This document shows positions 8,033-16,453 of a stretch of 35,353 nt of DNA, piece by piece. Both the position numbers and the translations under genes were made by a program. The DNA is from an uncultured Clostridia bacterium (lineage in GTDB: Bacteria; Bacillota; Clostridia; Christensenellales; UBA3700): NCBI GenBank assembly GCA_947174325.1, contig CAMWIL010000006.1:1-35353 (forward strand), read 5' to 3'. Position 1 is the stretch's first letter. Each line of letters starts with the position of its first letter. The notes below the pieces were generated by a model, which saw only the letters and a program-made list of their open reading frames with translations, was not told where the DNA came from and ran no database searches.

Positions 8033-8044
8033 TGACGTTACCTC

Positions 8045-8779
8045 TTACCGTTCCGCTTTCTCTTCGGCGGGCTCTTCCGACCGATCGTCAGCAATATTTG
8101 TTTCGTCTGCTACTTGTTCTTGTTCTTGCGGCAAAGCTCTCTCTTCTACTATCGGCAAAGGTCTGCCGTATCTGTCAAGAGTATCGAGTATTCCGCTCTC
8201 TCTTACCGCCTTGAGTTGTTTTGTATATATCACGGTATACGTTGCAGCCGCCGCTATAGCCAACACGCTCGCAATTATCAAAATAGCAATATCTATCCAT
8301 TTGATTATATCGTTTTTAAGCGTGAAGAAAGACAAAAGTATGCCGACGAAATAAATTGCCGCGCCTGCCTTTCCTATCTTGACGGATTTCTGCTCGACCT
8401 GTCTTTTGCTCGCCCTCATCCAATACTTGGACGTAACGCCCATATATACTTCCTTGACGATAATGATTATAGCGAAAGCCCAGTGGATATTCTGACAAAT
8501 GCATAGCATAAGTACTGCCACGCATTGCAACACTTTATCCGCTATCGGATCTAGCACCTTGCCTATATCGGAAACTTGATTGAAATGTCTTGCTATGTAG
8601 CCGTCGCAAATATCGGTAATTTCCGCAAAGAAAAACACTCCAAAACTTGCCCACATATAAGCGTCCGTCTTTTCGACGAAATATTCCGCCATAAGCCAAA
8701 CGAAAATCGGAATACATATCAACCTGATATAGGTCAATATGTTGGGAATTGTAAATAAATCTTCCTTCTTAAATTCCAT
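8045..8779 (-). CDS. pgsA: CDP-diacylglycerol-glycerol-3-phosphate 3-phosphatidyltransferase
   Basis: A membrane enzyme that transfers a phosphatidyl group from CDP-diacylglycerol to glycerol-3-phosphate, the committed step to phosphatidylglycerol. The CDP-alcohol phosphotransferase signature is complete: D56-I-C-D59-G-Y-I-A-R, then G73, D77 and D81 (spacing DxxDGxxAR..G..D..D). Several helices surround it. The 244-residue length exceeds the common 180-200 because of an acidic, charged C-terminal tail (residues about 210-244, rich in E, with DRSEEPAEEKAER) that is likely cytoplasmic. PgsA rather than another CDP-alcohol transferase is inferred from the N-terminal IPNILTYIRL. First gene of the row leading to valS, with its own promoter and a GAGAGG ribosome site. 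Confidence 0.9.
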   Translation of the reverse strand: MEFKKEDLFTIPNILTYIRLICIPIFVWLMAEYFVEKTDAYMWASFGVFFFAEITDICDGYIARHFNQVSDIGKVLDPIADKVLQCVAVLMLCICQNIHWAFAIIIIVKEVYMGVTSKYWMRASKRQVEQKSVKIGKAGAAIYFVGILLSFFTLKNDIIKWIDIAILIIASVLAIAAAATYTVIYTKQLKAVRESGILDTLDRYGRPLPIVEERALPQEQEQVADETNIADDRSEEPAEEKAER

Positions 8780-8811
8780 AATAGCCTCTCAAAAATAATA
8801 TTATGCACTTT

Positions 8812-8840
8812 ATTATAACACGCGAAATATATAATTGCAA
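8812..8840 (-). promoter_or_regulatory. sigma-A promoter of the pgsA-valS operon
   Basis: TTGCAA and TATAAT with a 17-bp spacer on the minus strand, about 30 bp upstream of the pgsA start. Confidence 0.75.
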
Positions 8841-8871
8841 TTACATTTGACAAAAATGCGTATAGAATATA

Positions 8872-8898
8872 GCCGAGTCGAATAATATTCGGCTCGGC
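8872..8898 (-). terminator. hairpin after the LRR gene
   Basis: A 27-nt near-perfect foldback (GCCGAGTCGAATA / TATTCGGCTCGGC, one wobble) 32 bp past the LRR gene stop. The minus-strand T tract after it is poor, so termination strength is uncertain. Confidence 0.5.
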
Positions 8899-8929
8899 AT
8901 AAAAAGCAAATAATAGACTGATTTGATAT

Positions 8930-10765
8930 TTATTTCTTTCCAAATATCTTGGCAAATAATTTTTTGATCTTCTTGAATATACTCTCTTTCTTTATTATCG
9001 GCTTGATGTCGATAGGCACAGGATAATTCCACAGCGTAAAGTTTATCTTTTTCAATCCCATATACTGCGACCAACCTTCCGGTTTTTCTTTCGCGCCGCA
9101 ACGCAACCTCGCATAACAGTCGTCAAACGCGCCGTCGCCTATTTCAACGACGCTATTTGGAATATATATTTCATACAAGCCGCTCCACGCAAAAGCGTGA
9201 TCTCCTATTTTCACCACGCTTTCAGGAATATTAAGATACCTAATTTGACTGCCGTAAAACGCTCTCTCCGCAATTTCCGTTATTCCAAACGGTATTTTAC
9301 TCGTTGGGCAAGCGGCTACGACTCTATTGGCAGATTTCTCTATTATACAGTTTCCGTCGCTATAATATTTGTTATTTTCACTGTCGACAACTAAGCTCTC
9401 CAAAGCGTGGCAACCTTGAAAAACGTCGCCGTTTATTTCATTGACCAAAGAAGGGATATAAATACTTCTCAATTTATCGCAATGACAAAACGCTCGACTT
9501 CCTATTTTTTTCAACGAACACGGAAGCGACAGCTCCGACAAGTTTTTACAGCAACCAAACGCTCTTTCTTCGATCTCTTCAATAAAATCGCCTAACGCAA
9601 ACGATTCAAGACCGTCACATCCGAAAAACGCGTCTTTTTCTATCGTCTTGACCATATTATTATTCATATTTATTTGCGCCAATTTCTTACAACCCGAAAA
9701 AGCCCTCGCGCCCAACTGCTTTAAGGTAGTAGGCAAACTTACTCTAGTTAGATTTCTACATTCTGCAAAAACGTTTTCTCCGATTATTTCGACGCCTTCG
9801 GGTATTTCCACTTCTTCAAGCTGCTGCTTATAAAAAAACACAGGGCTGTACAATTCTTTGATTTTATACGTCACGCCGTCTCCGTCGTCAATTTCAGCGG
9901 GTATTTGCAGACACTTAGGTATAGCGTCTTTATTGTTATATTCCACTATGGCAGCAGTATAATCACTGCCCAAAAAATAAGTATACTCGTCCTTGCTCAA
10001 CATATCCTTGACTTTTTTACCGTCAGCAAACGACTTGTATTTTTTTTCTTTCTTTTCTTCTTTCGATGGAATTTCAGTAGATGAACCGACTTTATTTTTG
10101 CATTTATACAAAACTTTATTCCCGCTCTTTTCTATCAATCTAATTCCGTCGCCGTAATAATATGCGTTGGCGGGATCGACTTGGATATCTTCCAAAGAGT
10201 CGCAATGATCGAAAGCGTGATCTCCGATATGAATAACAGTCGCCGCAATAAACATACTTTTCAAATTAATACATTCGTCAAAAGCGCTTGCGCCTATATA
10301 ATTCAAAGATTCTGGCAAAATCAAGTCGCTCAATTTTTTACATCCGTAAAATGCGCTATCGCCAATCCTTGTGACGGAATCGGGAATAACTATCGTCTGC
10401 AAACTATAACAATCATAAAAAGTTGATTTCTTTAATTCCCTTATACTGTTAGACAATTTGACAGTCCTCAAATTATCGCAACCTGAAAACGCCCATTCTC
10501 CTATTTCTATTATTCCGTCCGGTATCTCTATCGTCTCCAAAACATCGCACGAAGCAAAAGCTTGATAGCCGATTTCAGTAACTTTACAGACTCGACCGTC
10601 GCTATCGCGGATCGCGTCCTCTATCTTTACAAATTTATCTATTTCGCCGGAAGATTGCTCATACACCGTAGCCGTACCGTCGTTATTTATCGCATATTCT
10701 ACGCCGTTAACTGTTTTCAATTCCTTTATATTCTTGCCGTTTTTGGATTTGCTTTCTTTTGCCAT
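8930..10765 (-). CDS. BspA/TpLRR-type leucine-rich repeat protein without signal peptide
   Basis: A 611-residue protein built from LRR_5-type repeats. I count about 15 units carrying an AF..C core (for example DSAFYGCKKL) with the IPDSV..IGD pattern. Six units lie in the first third and nine in the second half. They are separated by a polar linker of roughly 110 residues that contains a lysine-rich stretch (KEEKKEKKYKSFADGKK). Such repeats make curved binding scaffolds, and relatives are commonly exported adhesins. Here the N-terminus (MAKESKSKNGKNIKELK) has no signal peptide, and no anchor or sorting motif is visible. The C-terminus is a short basic helix (ESIFKKIKKLFAKIFGKK) that could be amphipathic and touch membrane or nucleic acid. 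It is a single-gene unit with an almost perfect promoter. Binding partner unknown. Confidence 0.88.
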   Translation of the reverse strand: MAKESKSKNGKNIKELKTVNGVEYAINNDGTATVYEQSSGEIDKFVKIEDAIRDSDGRVCKVTEIGYQAFASCDVLETIEIPDGIIEIGEWAFSGCDNLRTVKLSNSIRELKKSTFYDCYSLQTIVIPDSVTRIGDSAFYGCKKLSDLILPESLNYIGASAFDECINLKSMFIAATVIHIGDHAFDHCDSLEDIQVDPANAYYYGDGIRLIEKSGNKVLYKCKNKVGSSTEIPSKEEKKEKKYKSFADGKKVKDMLSKDEYTYFLGSDYTAAIVEYNNKDAIPKCLQIPAEIDDGDGVTYKIKELYSPVFFYKQQLEEVEIPEGVEIIGENVFAECRNLTRVSLPTTLKQLGARAFSGCKKLAQINMNNNMVKTIEKDAFFGCDGLESFALGDFIEEIEERAFGCCKNLSELSLPCSLKKIGSRAFCHCDKLRSIYIPSLVNEINGDVFQGCHALESLVVDSENNKYYSDGNCIIEKSANRVVAACPTSKIPFGITEIAERAFYGSQIRYLNIPESVVKIGDHAFAWSGLYEIYIPNSVVEIGDGAFDDCYARLRCGAKEKPEGWSQYMGLKKINFTLWNYPVPIDIKPIIKKESIFKKIKKLFAKIFGKK

Positions 10766-10803
10766 ACCTCAATAATACCCCTTCCAAAGTTTTATTTATT
10801 TAT

Positions 10804-10832
10804 ATTATATGTTACGTTTAATTAACTGTCAA
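10804..10832 (-). promoter_or_regulatory. consensus sigma-A promoter of the LRR gene
   Basis: A perfect TTGACA and perfect TATAAT with a 17-bp spacer on the minus strand, about 40 bp ahead of the LRR start. It is the closest to consensus of all promoters seen in this window. Confidence 0.85.
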
Positions 10833-10913
10833 GCGCCTGTCAAACGGCAAATTTGCTTTAACCCCAACGCAAAGAAGCACATATACTGTATTGACCAAAA
10901 TCAGGAGGTAAAA

Positions 10914-11915
10914 ATGAAAAAAATCACATCGATCGTGTTGGTTGTCGCTATACTTGTAGTGGTTTGCGCAGGCGTAATGTGCGGCTGTCAACCCAAAGAC
11001 GAAAACACGATTAAACTTATTGAAGTAACCCACTCCGTTTTCTACGCCCCTCTTTACGTGGCGATCGACGGCGGATACTTTGAAGAGGAAGGTATCAAGA
11101 TCGAACTTTCCAACGGCGGAGGCGCAGACAAGTGCATGACGTCAATCATATCCGGACAGTCCGACATAGGTCTTATGGGACCGGAAGCGGCTATCTATAT
11201 CTACAACGAAGGCAAAAGCGACTATCCGCTTATTTTTGCTCAGCTCACTAAAAAAGACGGATCTTTCCTAATGGCAAGAACGCCAGACGACAACTTCTCT
11301 TGGAGCAGCATTGCCGGCAAGGAAGTTATCGGCGGCAGAAAAGGCGGCGTACCTGCAATGGCGCTTGAATACGGCATCAAGAAAGCAGGTTTGGTAGACG
11401 GAGAATCTTATACTATGAACTACGACGTGCAATACGATCTTATCGGCGCGGCTTTTGAAAGCGGAACGGGAGATTTCTGCACGATGTTTGAGCCTGCCGC
11501 TTCCAATATGCAAAAAGCAGGCATGGGATATATCGTTGCGTCCGTAGGCGAACAATCAGGCAATATGCCGTTTACCGCGTTTATGGCTACCCAAAGCTAT
11601 ATCAACGAAAACCCAGAGAAAATGGAAAAATTCACACGCGCTATCATCAAAGCTATGGATTTCGTAAACACGCACACCGCAAGCGAGATCGCGAAGGTAC
11701 TTGAACCGTCGTTCGTAGGCACGGATATCGAAACGTTAACGAGATCTATCCAAGCTTATAAAGACATAGACGCTTACTGCTCCACTCCGATAATGGAAAA
11801 AGCGGATTTTGAGTTGCTCCAAGACGTGATAATAGATGCGGGCGTAATGACAAAGAGAGCCGATTATGACAAACTCTTTGATGCGTCTATCGCAAACGCT
11901 ATACTCAAAAAATAA
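10914..11915 (+). CDS. ABC transporter substrate-binding lipoprotein, SsuA/THI5/NMT1 type
   Basis: A 333-residue extracytoplasmic binding protein. The chosen start (MKKITSIV) has an ideal AGGAGG site 5 nt upstream. The longer frame of the ORF track is not needed. A hydrophobic signal peptide (residues about 4-20) ends at a lipobox-like MCGC, so the mature protein is probably a lipid-anchored receptor starting at the second of these Cys. The mature part begins KLIEVTHSVFYAPLYVAIDGG, and the body contains SGQSDIGLMGPEAA, a layout typical of the nitrate/sulfonate/taurine/hydroxymethylpyrimidine binding-protein family. The ligand cannot be assigned. It forms a unit with the ATPase and permease genes downstream. 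No riboswitch fits in the roughly 80-bp leader. Confidence 0.9.
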   Translation: MKKITSIVLVVAILVVVCAGVMCGCQPKDENTIKLIEVTHSVFYAPLYVAIDGGYFEEEGIKIELSNGGGADKCMTSIISGQSDIGLMGPEAAIYIYNEGKSDYPLIFAQLTKKDGSFLMARTPDDNFSWSSIAGKEVIGGRKGGVPAMALEYGIKKAGLVDGESYTMNYDVQYDLIGAAFESGTGDFCTMFEPAASNMQKAGMGYIVASVGEQSGNMPFTAFMATQSYINENPEKMEKFTRAIIKAMDFVNTHTASEIAKVLEPSFVGTDIETLTRSIQAYKDIDAYCSTPIMEKADFELLQDVIIDAGVMTKRADYDKLFDASIANAILKK

Positions 11916-11930
11916 ATTTATGAGGTAAAA

Positions 11931-12722
11931 ATGAAGACGATTTTACAAATGCAAAAGGTCTGCTTGACCTACCATACTCAAAAAAATGAAACCACCGCGA
12001 TCAAAGATCTTAACATTGAAGGTTACGAAGGCGAATTGTTGGGAATAGTAGGTCCGAGCGGATGCGGAAAGACTACGATACTTTCTCTCTTGTCGGGGAT
12101 ACTCACCCCCTCGCAAGGCGAGGTGCTTATCGAAGGCGAGAGAGCAAACACTCACTCCGGACTGACGGGATATATGTTGCAAAAGGACGAACTGCTTGCA
12201 TGGCGTACTATCATGAGCAACGTACTGTTGGGACTGGAAATAAAAAAGCGCAAAACGCCTCAAAAAGTGGAATACGCGCAACAACTTCTTAAAAAATACA
12301 ATCTATATGAATTCAAAGATTTCTACCCCAACCAACTTTCGGGCGGAATGAAACAAAGGGTTGCATTGATACGAACGCTCGTACTCGAACCTAAACTTTT
12401 GCTTTTGGACGAACCTTTTTCGGCGTTGGACTTTCAAACAAGGCTCAACGTCGTAGAAGACGTCTACTCTATACTCAGGAGCGAGGGAAAGAGCGCGGTT
12501 TTCGTAACTCACGACATAAGCGAAGCAATTTCTCTGTGCGACAGAGTTATAATACTGACCAACCGTCCGAGTACGGTAAAAGAAGTAGTCGATTTATCGC
12601 CATTGAAAGATTATACGCCGTTGCAACGTAGAGAACTTCCTATGTTCAGCGAATACTTCGACAAAATATGGAGCAACCTGCAAACTACTAAGGAGAAAAG
12701 TAATGAAATACCCGCAACGTAA
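11931..12722 (+). CDS. ABC transporter ATP-binding protein, SsuB/TauB type
   Basis: A 263-residue cytoplasmic ATPase that powers the importer. Walker A GPSGCGKTT starts at residue 41, the Q-loop is in YMLQKDELLAWRT, the signature LSGGMKQR is near 136-142, Walker B LLLLDEP is near 156-162, the D-loop SALD follows, and the switch His is in FVTHDISEA. It starts 15 bp after the binding-protein gene with a GAGGT ribosome site, and its 3' end overlaps the permease start by 20 bp. The sequence places it in the nitrate/sulfonate/taurine ATPase group. Substrate unknown. Confidence 0.93.
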   Translation: MKTILQMQKVCLTYHTQKNETTAIKDLNIEGYEGELLGIVGPSGCGKTTILSLLSGILTPSQGEVLIEGERANTHSGLTGYMLQKDELLAWRTIMSNVLLGLEIKKRKTPQKVEYAQQLLKKYNLYEFKDFYPNQLSGGMKQRVALIRTLVLEPKLLLLDEPFSALDFQTRLNVVEDVYSILRSEGKSAVFVTHDISEAISLCDRVIILTNRPSTVKEVVDLSPLKDYTPLQRRELPMFSEYFDKIWSNLQTTKEKSNEIPAT

Positions 12723-13539
12723 AAAAAATTTATCGCAGACCTACTCCGCCGAGCATATAACGTACTTAAAAAGACAAAGAAAAAAAAGTATCGTGATCAC
12801 GCTTTCGAGAGTGGGACTTCTGTTGATTTTTCTGTTACTTTGGGAACTTCTTGCAAGATTCAACGTAATAGACAGTTTTATATCTTCGAGTCCGTCAAGA
12901 ATGGCAGCTTGCTTCGTCGAGTTGGTCAAAGGCGGCGAACTCGCAAAACACGTCGGCATCACGCTTTGGGAGACAGTAGCAAGCTTCTTTATCGCCACTA
13001 CGCTCGGCACTCTAATCGCCGTACTGTTGTGGTGGTTTGAGAGCGTACGCAGGGTCTTAGAACCGTATATCGTAATCCTAAACGCTCTGCCGAAGATCGC
13101 GCTCGGTCCGATAATCATTATTTGGATGGGAACGGATCAACCCGCGATCATTACAATGGCGCTTGCTATATCGCTTTTTGTGACTATTCTCAACACGTTG
13201 AGCGGTTTTCTAAGCGTGGAAAAAAGCAAACTTATGCTTATGCAGACGCTGGGCGCAAGCAAATGGCAGACTTTGACAAAACTCGTTCTGCCGTCAAATA
13301 TACCCAATATCATTGACGCTCTGAAAATCAACGTCGGTATGTGTTGGGTAGGCACGATAATGGGCGAATATCTCGTTTCGCACGCAGGCTTGGGATATCT
13401 GATAATCTACGGCGGTCAGGTCTTCAAACTCGATCTGGTAATGACAAGCACGTTGATACTCTGCTGTTTGGCAGGCGGTATGTACTACCTCGTCGCGTTA
13501 CTGCAAAAATTCGTCAGCAAAAAACTCAATATCGAATAA
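12703..13539 (+). CDS. ABC transporter permease, SsuC/TauC type
   Basis: A 278-residue inner-membrane permease with about six helices, starting near residue 32 after a basic N-terminal tail (KRQRKKS). The cytoplasmic EAA-type coupling loop is recognisable (LGASKWQTLTKLVLPSNIPN). The start ATG has an AAGGAG site inside the ATPase gene, and the 20-bp overlap implies coupled expression. It completes a one-binding-protein, one-permease, one-ATPase importer. A single permease gene suggests a homodimeric pore. No enzyme gene for a sulfonate, taurine, nitrate or thiamine precursor pathway is adjacent, so the neighbourhood does not reveal the cargo. Confidence 0.92.
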   Translation: MKYPQRKKNLSQTYSAEHITYLKRQRKKSIVITLSRVGLLLIFLLLWELLARFNVIDSFISSSPSRMAACFVELVKGGELAKHVGITLWETVASFFIATTLGTLIAVLLWWFESVRRVLEPYIVILNALPKIALGPIIIIWMGTDQPAIITMALAISLFVTILNTLSGFLSVEKSKLMLMQTLGASKWQTLTKLVLPSNIPNIIDALKINVGMCWVGTIMGEYLVSHAGLGYLIIYGGQVFKLDLVMTSTLILCCLAGGMYYLVALLQKFVSKKLNIE

Positions 13540-13565
13540 CAACGTCGAGCTTTCGACTATCATAT

Positions 13566-14579
13566 TTACGACCTCTCTTGCAAACGGGAGGTCGGCTTTA
13601 TTGCTGAGCGTCCAACTTTCATATCGAAAATCGCCAACAGTATGGGCAGCAAAACGGTAAACGCGGTATACCCTATACCCACGTAGCCGATAACGGGATA
13701 GCAATACGCTACGAGCGTGGAAAAGTCGAATTTAAGCGCGAGTATAGCAAATACCGCCAAAAGCCCTACGCTGAAAAATCTCGGTATCTTTCTTTGAGAA
13801 TTCTCCTGACAAATCAATTTTGAACAACCGATAAGCGTACTGAATATCGCAAGATAAATGATAAGACCGCTTACAAACTTCATATTATGCATTTTGGAAA
13901 ACTCAAATATCGGCATGGAAAAATTCTTAAAGTCCAAAGATACCGTATAGACCAATGCGATTGAAATAGCAAAGAATACCGCCGTAACGCAACTTATAAA
14001 CAGTATCTGCTTGCGCGAAAAGCTCTCTTCCTGTTCGGCTATAATATATCCGCCCATCATTATGTTCATTCCGCAATAACCCAATATCCTGCTCGGATCA
14101 AATCCGCTGTCTGCAACGAAAACGCTCTGCGCAGAAAGAATAAGCAACAATACCATTATCATAGGCACGATAACAGCGTTGAATTTTCTCATTACGCTCA
14201 TCTCGCACACTCCCAAAACGCTGACGAATATACCCGTCCACAGTCCTACGTTTTTTATGCCGTAACTGTTCTCGATTATCTCCTCGCAACCGCTTACCAT
14301 ACATACGAAGCTCACAAGCGTACAAAGCCATAACGCGCTCTTTATAAGACCGAATACTAGTCTTACCGATCTTCTTTCGCTGTTTTTCAATCTTCTGTAA
14401 CTTTTAGCCGAAAGCAAAAAAAGTCCGCACAGCGCGCCCATAAACAAGCCTGCGACAACGCCGCTCAGAATGCCGCTGTCACCGAAATAGAGCATTACTT
14501 CCCTACCTGTCGCAAAGCCTGCGCCGATTATTGCGCCGATGTATATAAAAGAAATTTGCAGACACTTCAATACTTTCAT
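13566..14579 (-). CDS. YkvI-like membrane transporter-fold protein
   Basis: A 337-residue protein with about ten hydrophobic helices. The start QISFIYIGAIIGAGFATGRE, with the Gly-rich GAIIGAGFATG stretch in helix 1, is what I associate with the YkvI family (uncharacterised relatives of amino-acid/cation symporters in the APC/LeuT-like group). Transport is therefore plausible but no substrate is known. I take MKVLKC as start because the family begins there. The track's longer frame begins with TTG and runs through the terminator of the preceding gene. No Shine-Dalgarno is visible ahead of this ATG. A CATACTTTATATT motif abuts it (see findings). Confidence 0.78.
   Translation of the reverse strand: MKVLKCLQISFIYIGAIIGAGFATGREVMLYFGDSGILSGVVAGLFMGALCGLFLLSAKSYRRLKNSERRSVRLVFGLIKSALWLCTLVSFVCMVSGCEEIIENSYGIKNVGLWTGIFVSVLGVCEMSVMRKFNAVIVPMIMVLLLILSAQSVFVADSGFDPSRILGYCGMNIMMGGYIIAEQEESFSRKQILFISCVTAVFFAISIALVYTVSLDFKNFSMPIFEFSKMHNMKFVSGLIIYLAIFSTLIGCSKLICQENSQRKIPRFFSVGLLAVFAILALKFDFSTLVAYCYPVIGYVGIGYTAFTVLLPILLAIFDMKVGRSAIKPTSRLQERS
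13569..13600 (+). terminator. terminator of the ABC operon, overlapping the ykvI-like 3' end
   Basis: The stem CGACCTCTC / GGGAGGTCG with loop TTGCAAA is followed by GCTTTATT on the plus strand. It lies within the last codons of the convergent YkvI-like gene. The T tract is short. Confidence 0.5.
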
Positions 14580-14613
14580 AATATAAAGTATGTCGGCGTG
14601 ATCGCGTTTATGT

Positions 14614-14637
14614 AAAAAAGGACGTCGACGTCCTTTT
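14614..14637 (-). terminator. terminator of the Hsp33/TPR-like operon
   Basis: A short perfect palindrome (AAAAGGACGTCGACGTCCTTTT) followed by six T on the minus strand, a few bases after the stop of the large helical-repeat gene. It ends that operon before the YkvI-like gene. Confidence 0.75.
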
Positions 14638-14644
14638 CTCAAAC

Positions 14645-16453
14645 TTATATATTAGTTTTTATAGTATGCAACTTTGACAACGCGTTGTTCCTAAATTCCG
14701 CGCTCTCTTGCTTTTCTTCGCTATTCATACCTCTTTCCAATTCCTCTATCAAATCGTCCAGATCGTTTATATAGTCGGGCATTCGCTTTTGGGGAAGTTT
14801 CAAGTTCGCGTAATATTCAAGCAAAAAGCCGTATAGAATGTAAGCCTTTACGCTTGCTTCTTGATTTATCATAGAACACAACGTTTTCAATTCGTCGTTT
14901 ACTTTTTCTATGCCCTTAGCGTCTGCTCTCAAACGTATCATAGCGTGCGCCGCAAACATAGCGATTCCGTATTTTACCTGTTCGTTTCCGCCACTGAGTT
15001 CCGCGACTATATTTCTGCGTTTTTCGCCTTTCCACATTATTTGTTTTTTATTGCTATGCAACAAATAATTAGCAAGACAAACCGCTCTGTTTATATCGTC
15101 CACGTCTTCGCTCACCGCTATTCTATTGATCTCGCTTACAATGGGCAACCACCCCGTTCTGTATATTCGTCCCACTCCGTAAGAAAGTCGATCGACGTCG
15201 ATATAATAATCGCAAAGCGCCAAACTCAACTCTGCCGTCTTTTTGTCGTAATCGTCGTAAATATCTTTTGTAGAACTCCAATCGTCCAAATCGCTCATGA
15301 CTATGTCCTTGCAGAACTCTGTCATAACGGCTAAATAGTCAGACCTTTCCAAATAATCGTCTCCGTACTCAGCTTTGACGCGCTCTTCCGCTTGCGCAAA
15401 TACCTTTGGATAACTCAAATAGTATTTTGCTCTGCTGAACTGTCCGTAGATAGAAACGGCTTTTCGCCAACTTTTTTGAGCGGAAATAAAGTCGTCTTTA
15501 CGCTCGAAAGCTCTACCTTCAAGGCACAGTCTTTCGTCGCTTTCTTTCAGATTGCCAAGTGGATTACTCTCTTCAAGCATTTCCCAAAAACCGAAATCTC
15601 CCGTTTCGTCAGAATAGTCAAAAAAGTCCGTCAGTTGATATACGTCATACCCTTCAAGCGTAGCGATATACTTTCTCAACTCTTCAAATTGCGAAATATA
15701 TCCGTCGCTTCTCAATCCTTCAAGCAAAGGCAACATAGCTTCTATGTACATCTTTTCGTCTATAAAAATTTTACAGTGAGAGTAAGCGTTTAGATGTTCG
15801 CCAAGTTCTAGAAAAGCAGTTACGTAAGTCTGCTGACAAAGAAATTGAGTGGATTTTCTTAAATGACGGAATTTGATAGCGTCAAGCTGCGCGATCGCGC
15901 CTATCGCGTCGCCCTCTCCAAGCAATCTCCTTGCCGCATTGTCTTTCATAAAAGCCAAATTATCATTGTCGAAATATTTGAAGATCAATTTGTTTTTTTG
16001 ATAATACTCTACCCAGCCGTCTTTATATTCTACTTTCGCGCCTTTCTTTTTTTCTGACAAACTATAAAAAGTTTCCGCCGGCAACTCTTCCGCGGTGAAA
16101 TTTTCCATAAATGAGTCTCTGTCTTCTTCGGATAGCAATTTGACCGAGTTGAACACTTCGCTTATCCCTAAGACGTCTCCTCTCTTCACGCAACAGTATT
16201 GCATAAGAAGTAAAATATCTTTATTCGAGCCGTTTTCCATTATAAGCTGTCTGCAAAGATTTTCCGCCAATCTATAATCTTCTCTCTCGCAATACCAATG
16301 AGCCAGATAAGTTTTTCGCAATCTCATTTCTCTCGGATCGTCAACCGCATTGAGCGAAAAAAGAATACGACGGGCGATGCTGTCGTCTACGCCCGCATAC
16401 CAGAGATCACCGTTTGTATATTCTTCTATATTTTGAGGAAACTTAATTGCCAT
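14645..16453 (-). CDS. large helical-repeat (TPR-like) protein, unknown function
   Basis: A 602-residue soluble protein, mostly helical and charged, without signal peptide or membrane segment. Several stretches have the size and pattern of tetratricopeptide repeats (for example YLAHWYCEREDYRLAENLCRQL and RAFERKDDFISAQKSWRKAV), mainly between residues 45-120 and 290-350. A scaffold or adaptor role is the most that can be inferred. The ATG at 16453 overlaps the hslO 3' end by 11 bp, and AAAGG inside hslO serves as ribosome site. The TTG one codon upstream in the track is not needed. It is last in its operon, before a strong terminator. Confidence 0.75.
   Translation of the reverse strand: MAIKFPQNIEEYTNGDLWYAGVDDSIARRILFSLNAVDDPREMRLRKTYLAHWYCEREDYRLAENLCRQLIMENGSNKDILLLMQYCCVKRGDVLGISEVFNSVKLLSEEDRDSFMENFTAEELPAETFYSLSEKKKGAKVEYKDGWVEYYQKNKLIFKYFDNDNLAFMKDNAARRLLGEGDAIGAIAQLDAIKFRHLRKSTQFLCQQTYVTAFLELGEHLNAYSHCKIFIDEKMYIEAMLPLLEGLRSDGYISQFEELRKYIATLEGYDVYQLTDFFDYSDETGDFGFWEMLEESNPLGNLKESDERLCLEGRAFERKDDFISAQKSWRKAVSIYGQFSRAKYYLSYPKVFAQAEERVKAEYGDDYLERSDYLAVMTEFCKDIVMSDLDDWSSTKDIYDDYDKKTAELSLALCDYYIDVDRLSYGVGRIYRTGWLPIVSEINRIAVSEDVDDINRAVCLANYLLHSNKKQIMWKGEKRRNIVAELSGGNEQVKYGIAMFAAHAMIRLRADAKGIEKVNDELKTLCSMINQEASVKAYILYGFLLEYYANLKLPQKRMPDYINDLDDLIEELERGMNSEEKQESAEFRNNALSKLHTIKTNI

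Noticed and set aside
7725-8044. T-box leader ahead of valS, or ahead of asnS
   Set aside because: No AGGGTGG..ACCGCG-type antiterminator block is present, and the gaps are too short. The upstream structured RNA at asnS fits 6S instead.
10833-10913. TPP or other riboswitch before the NMT1/THI5-like ABC operon
   Set aside because: The leader is only about 80 nt and shows no TPP-box sequence (CTGAGA, GGAACC-like blocks are absent).
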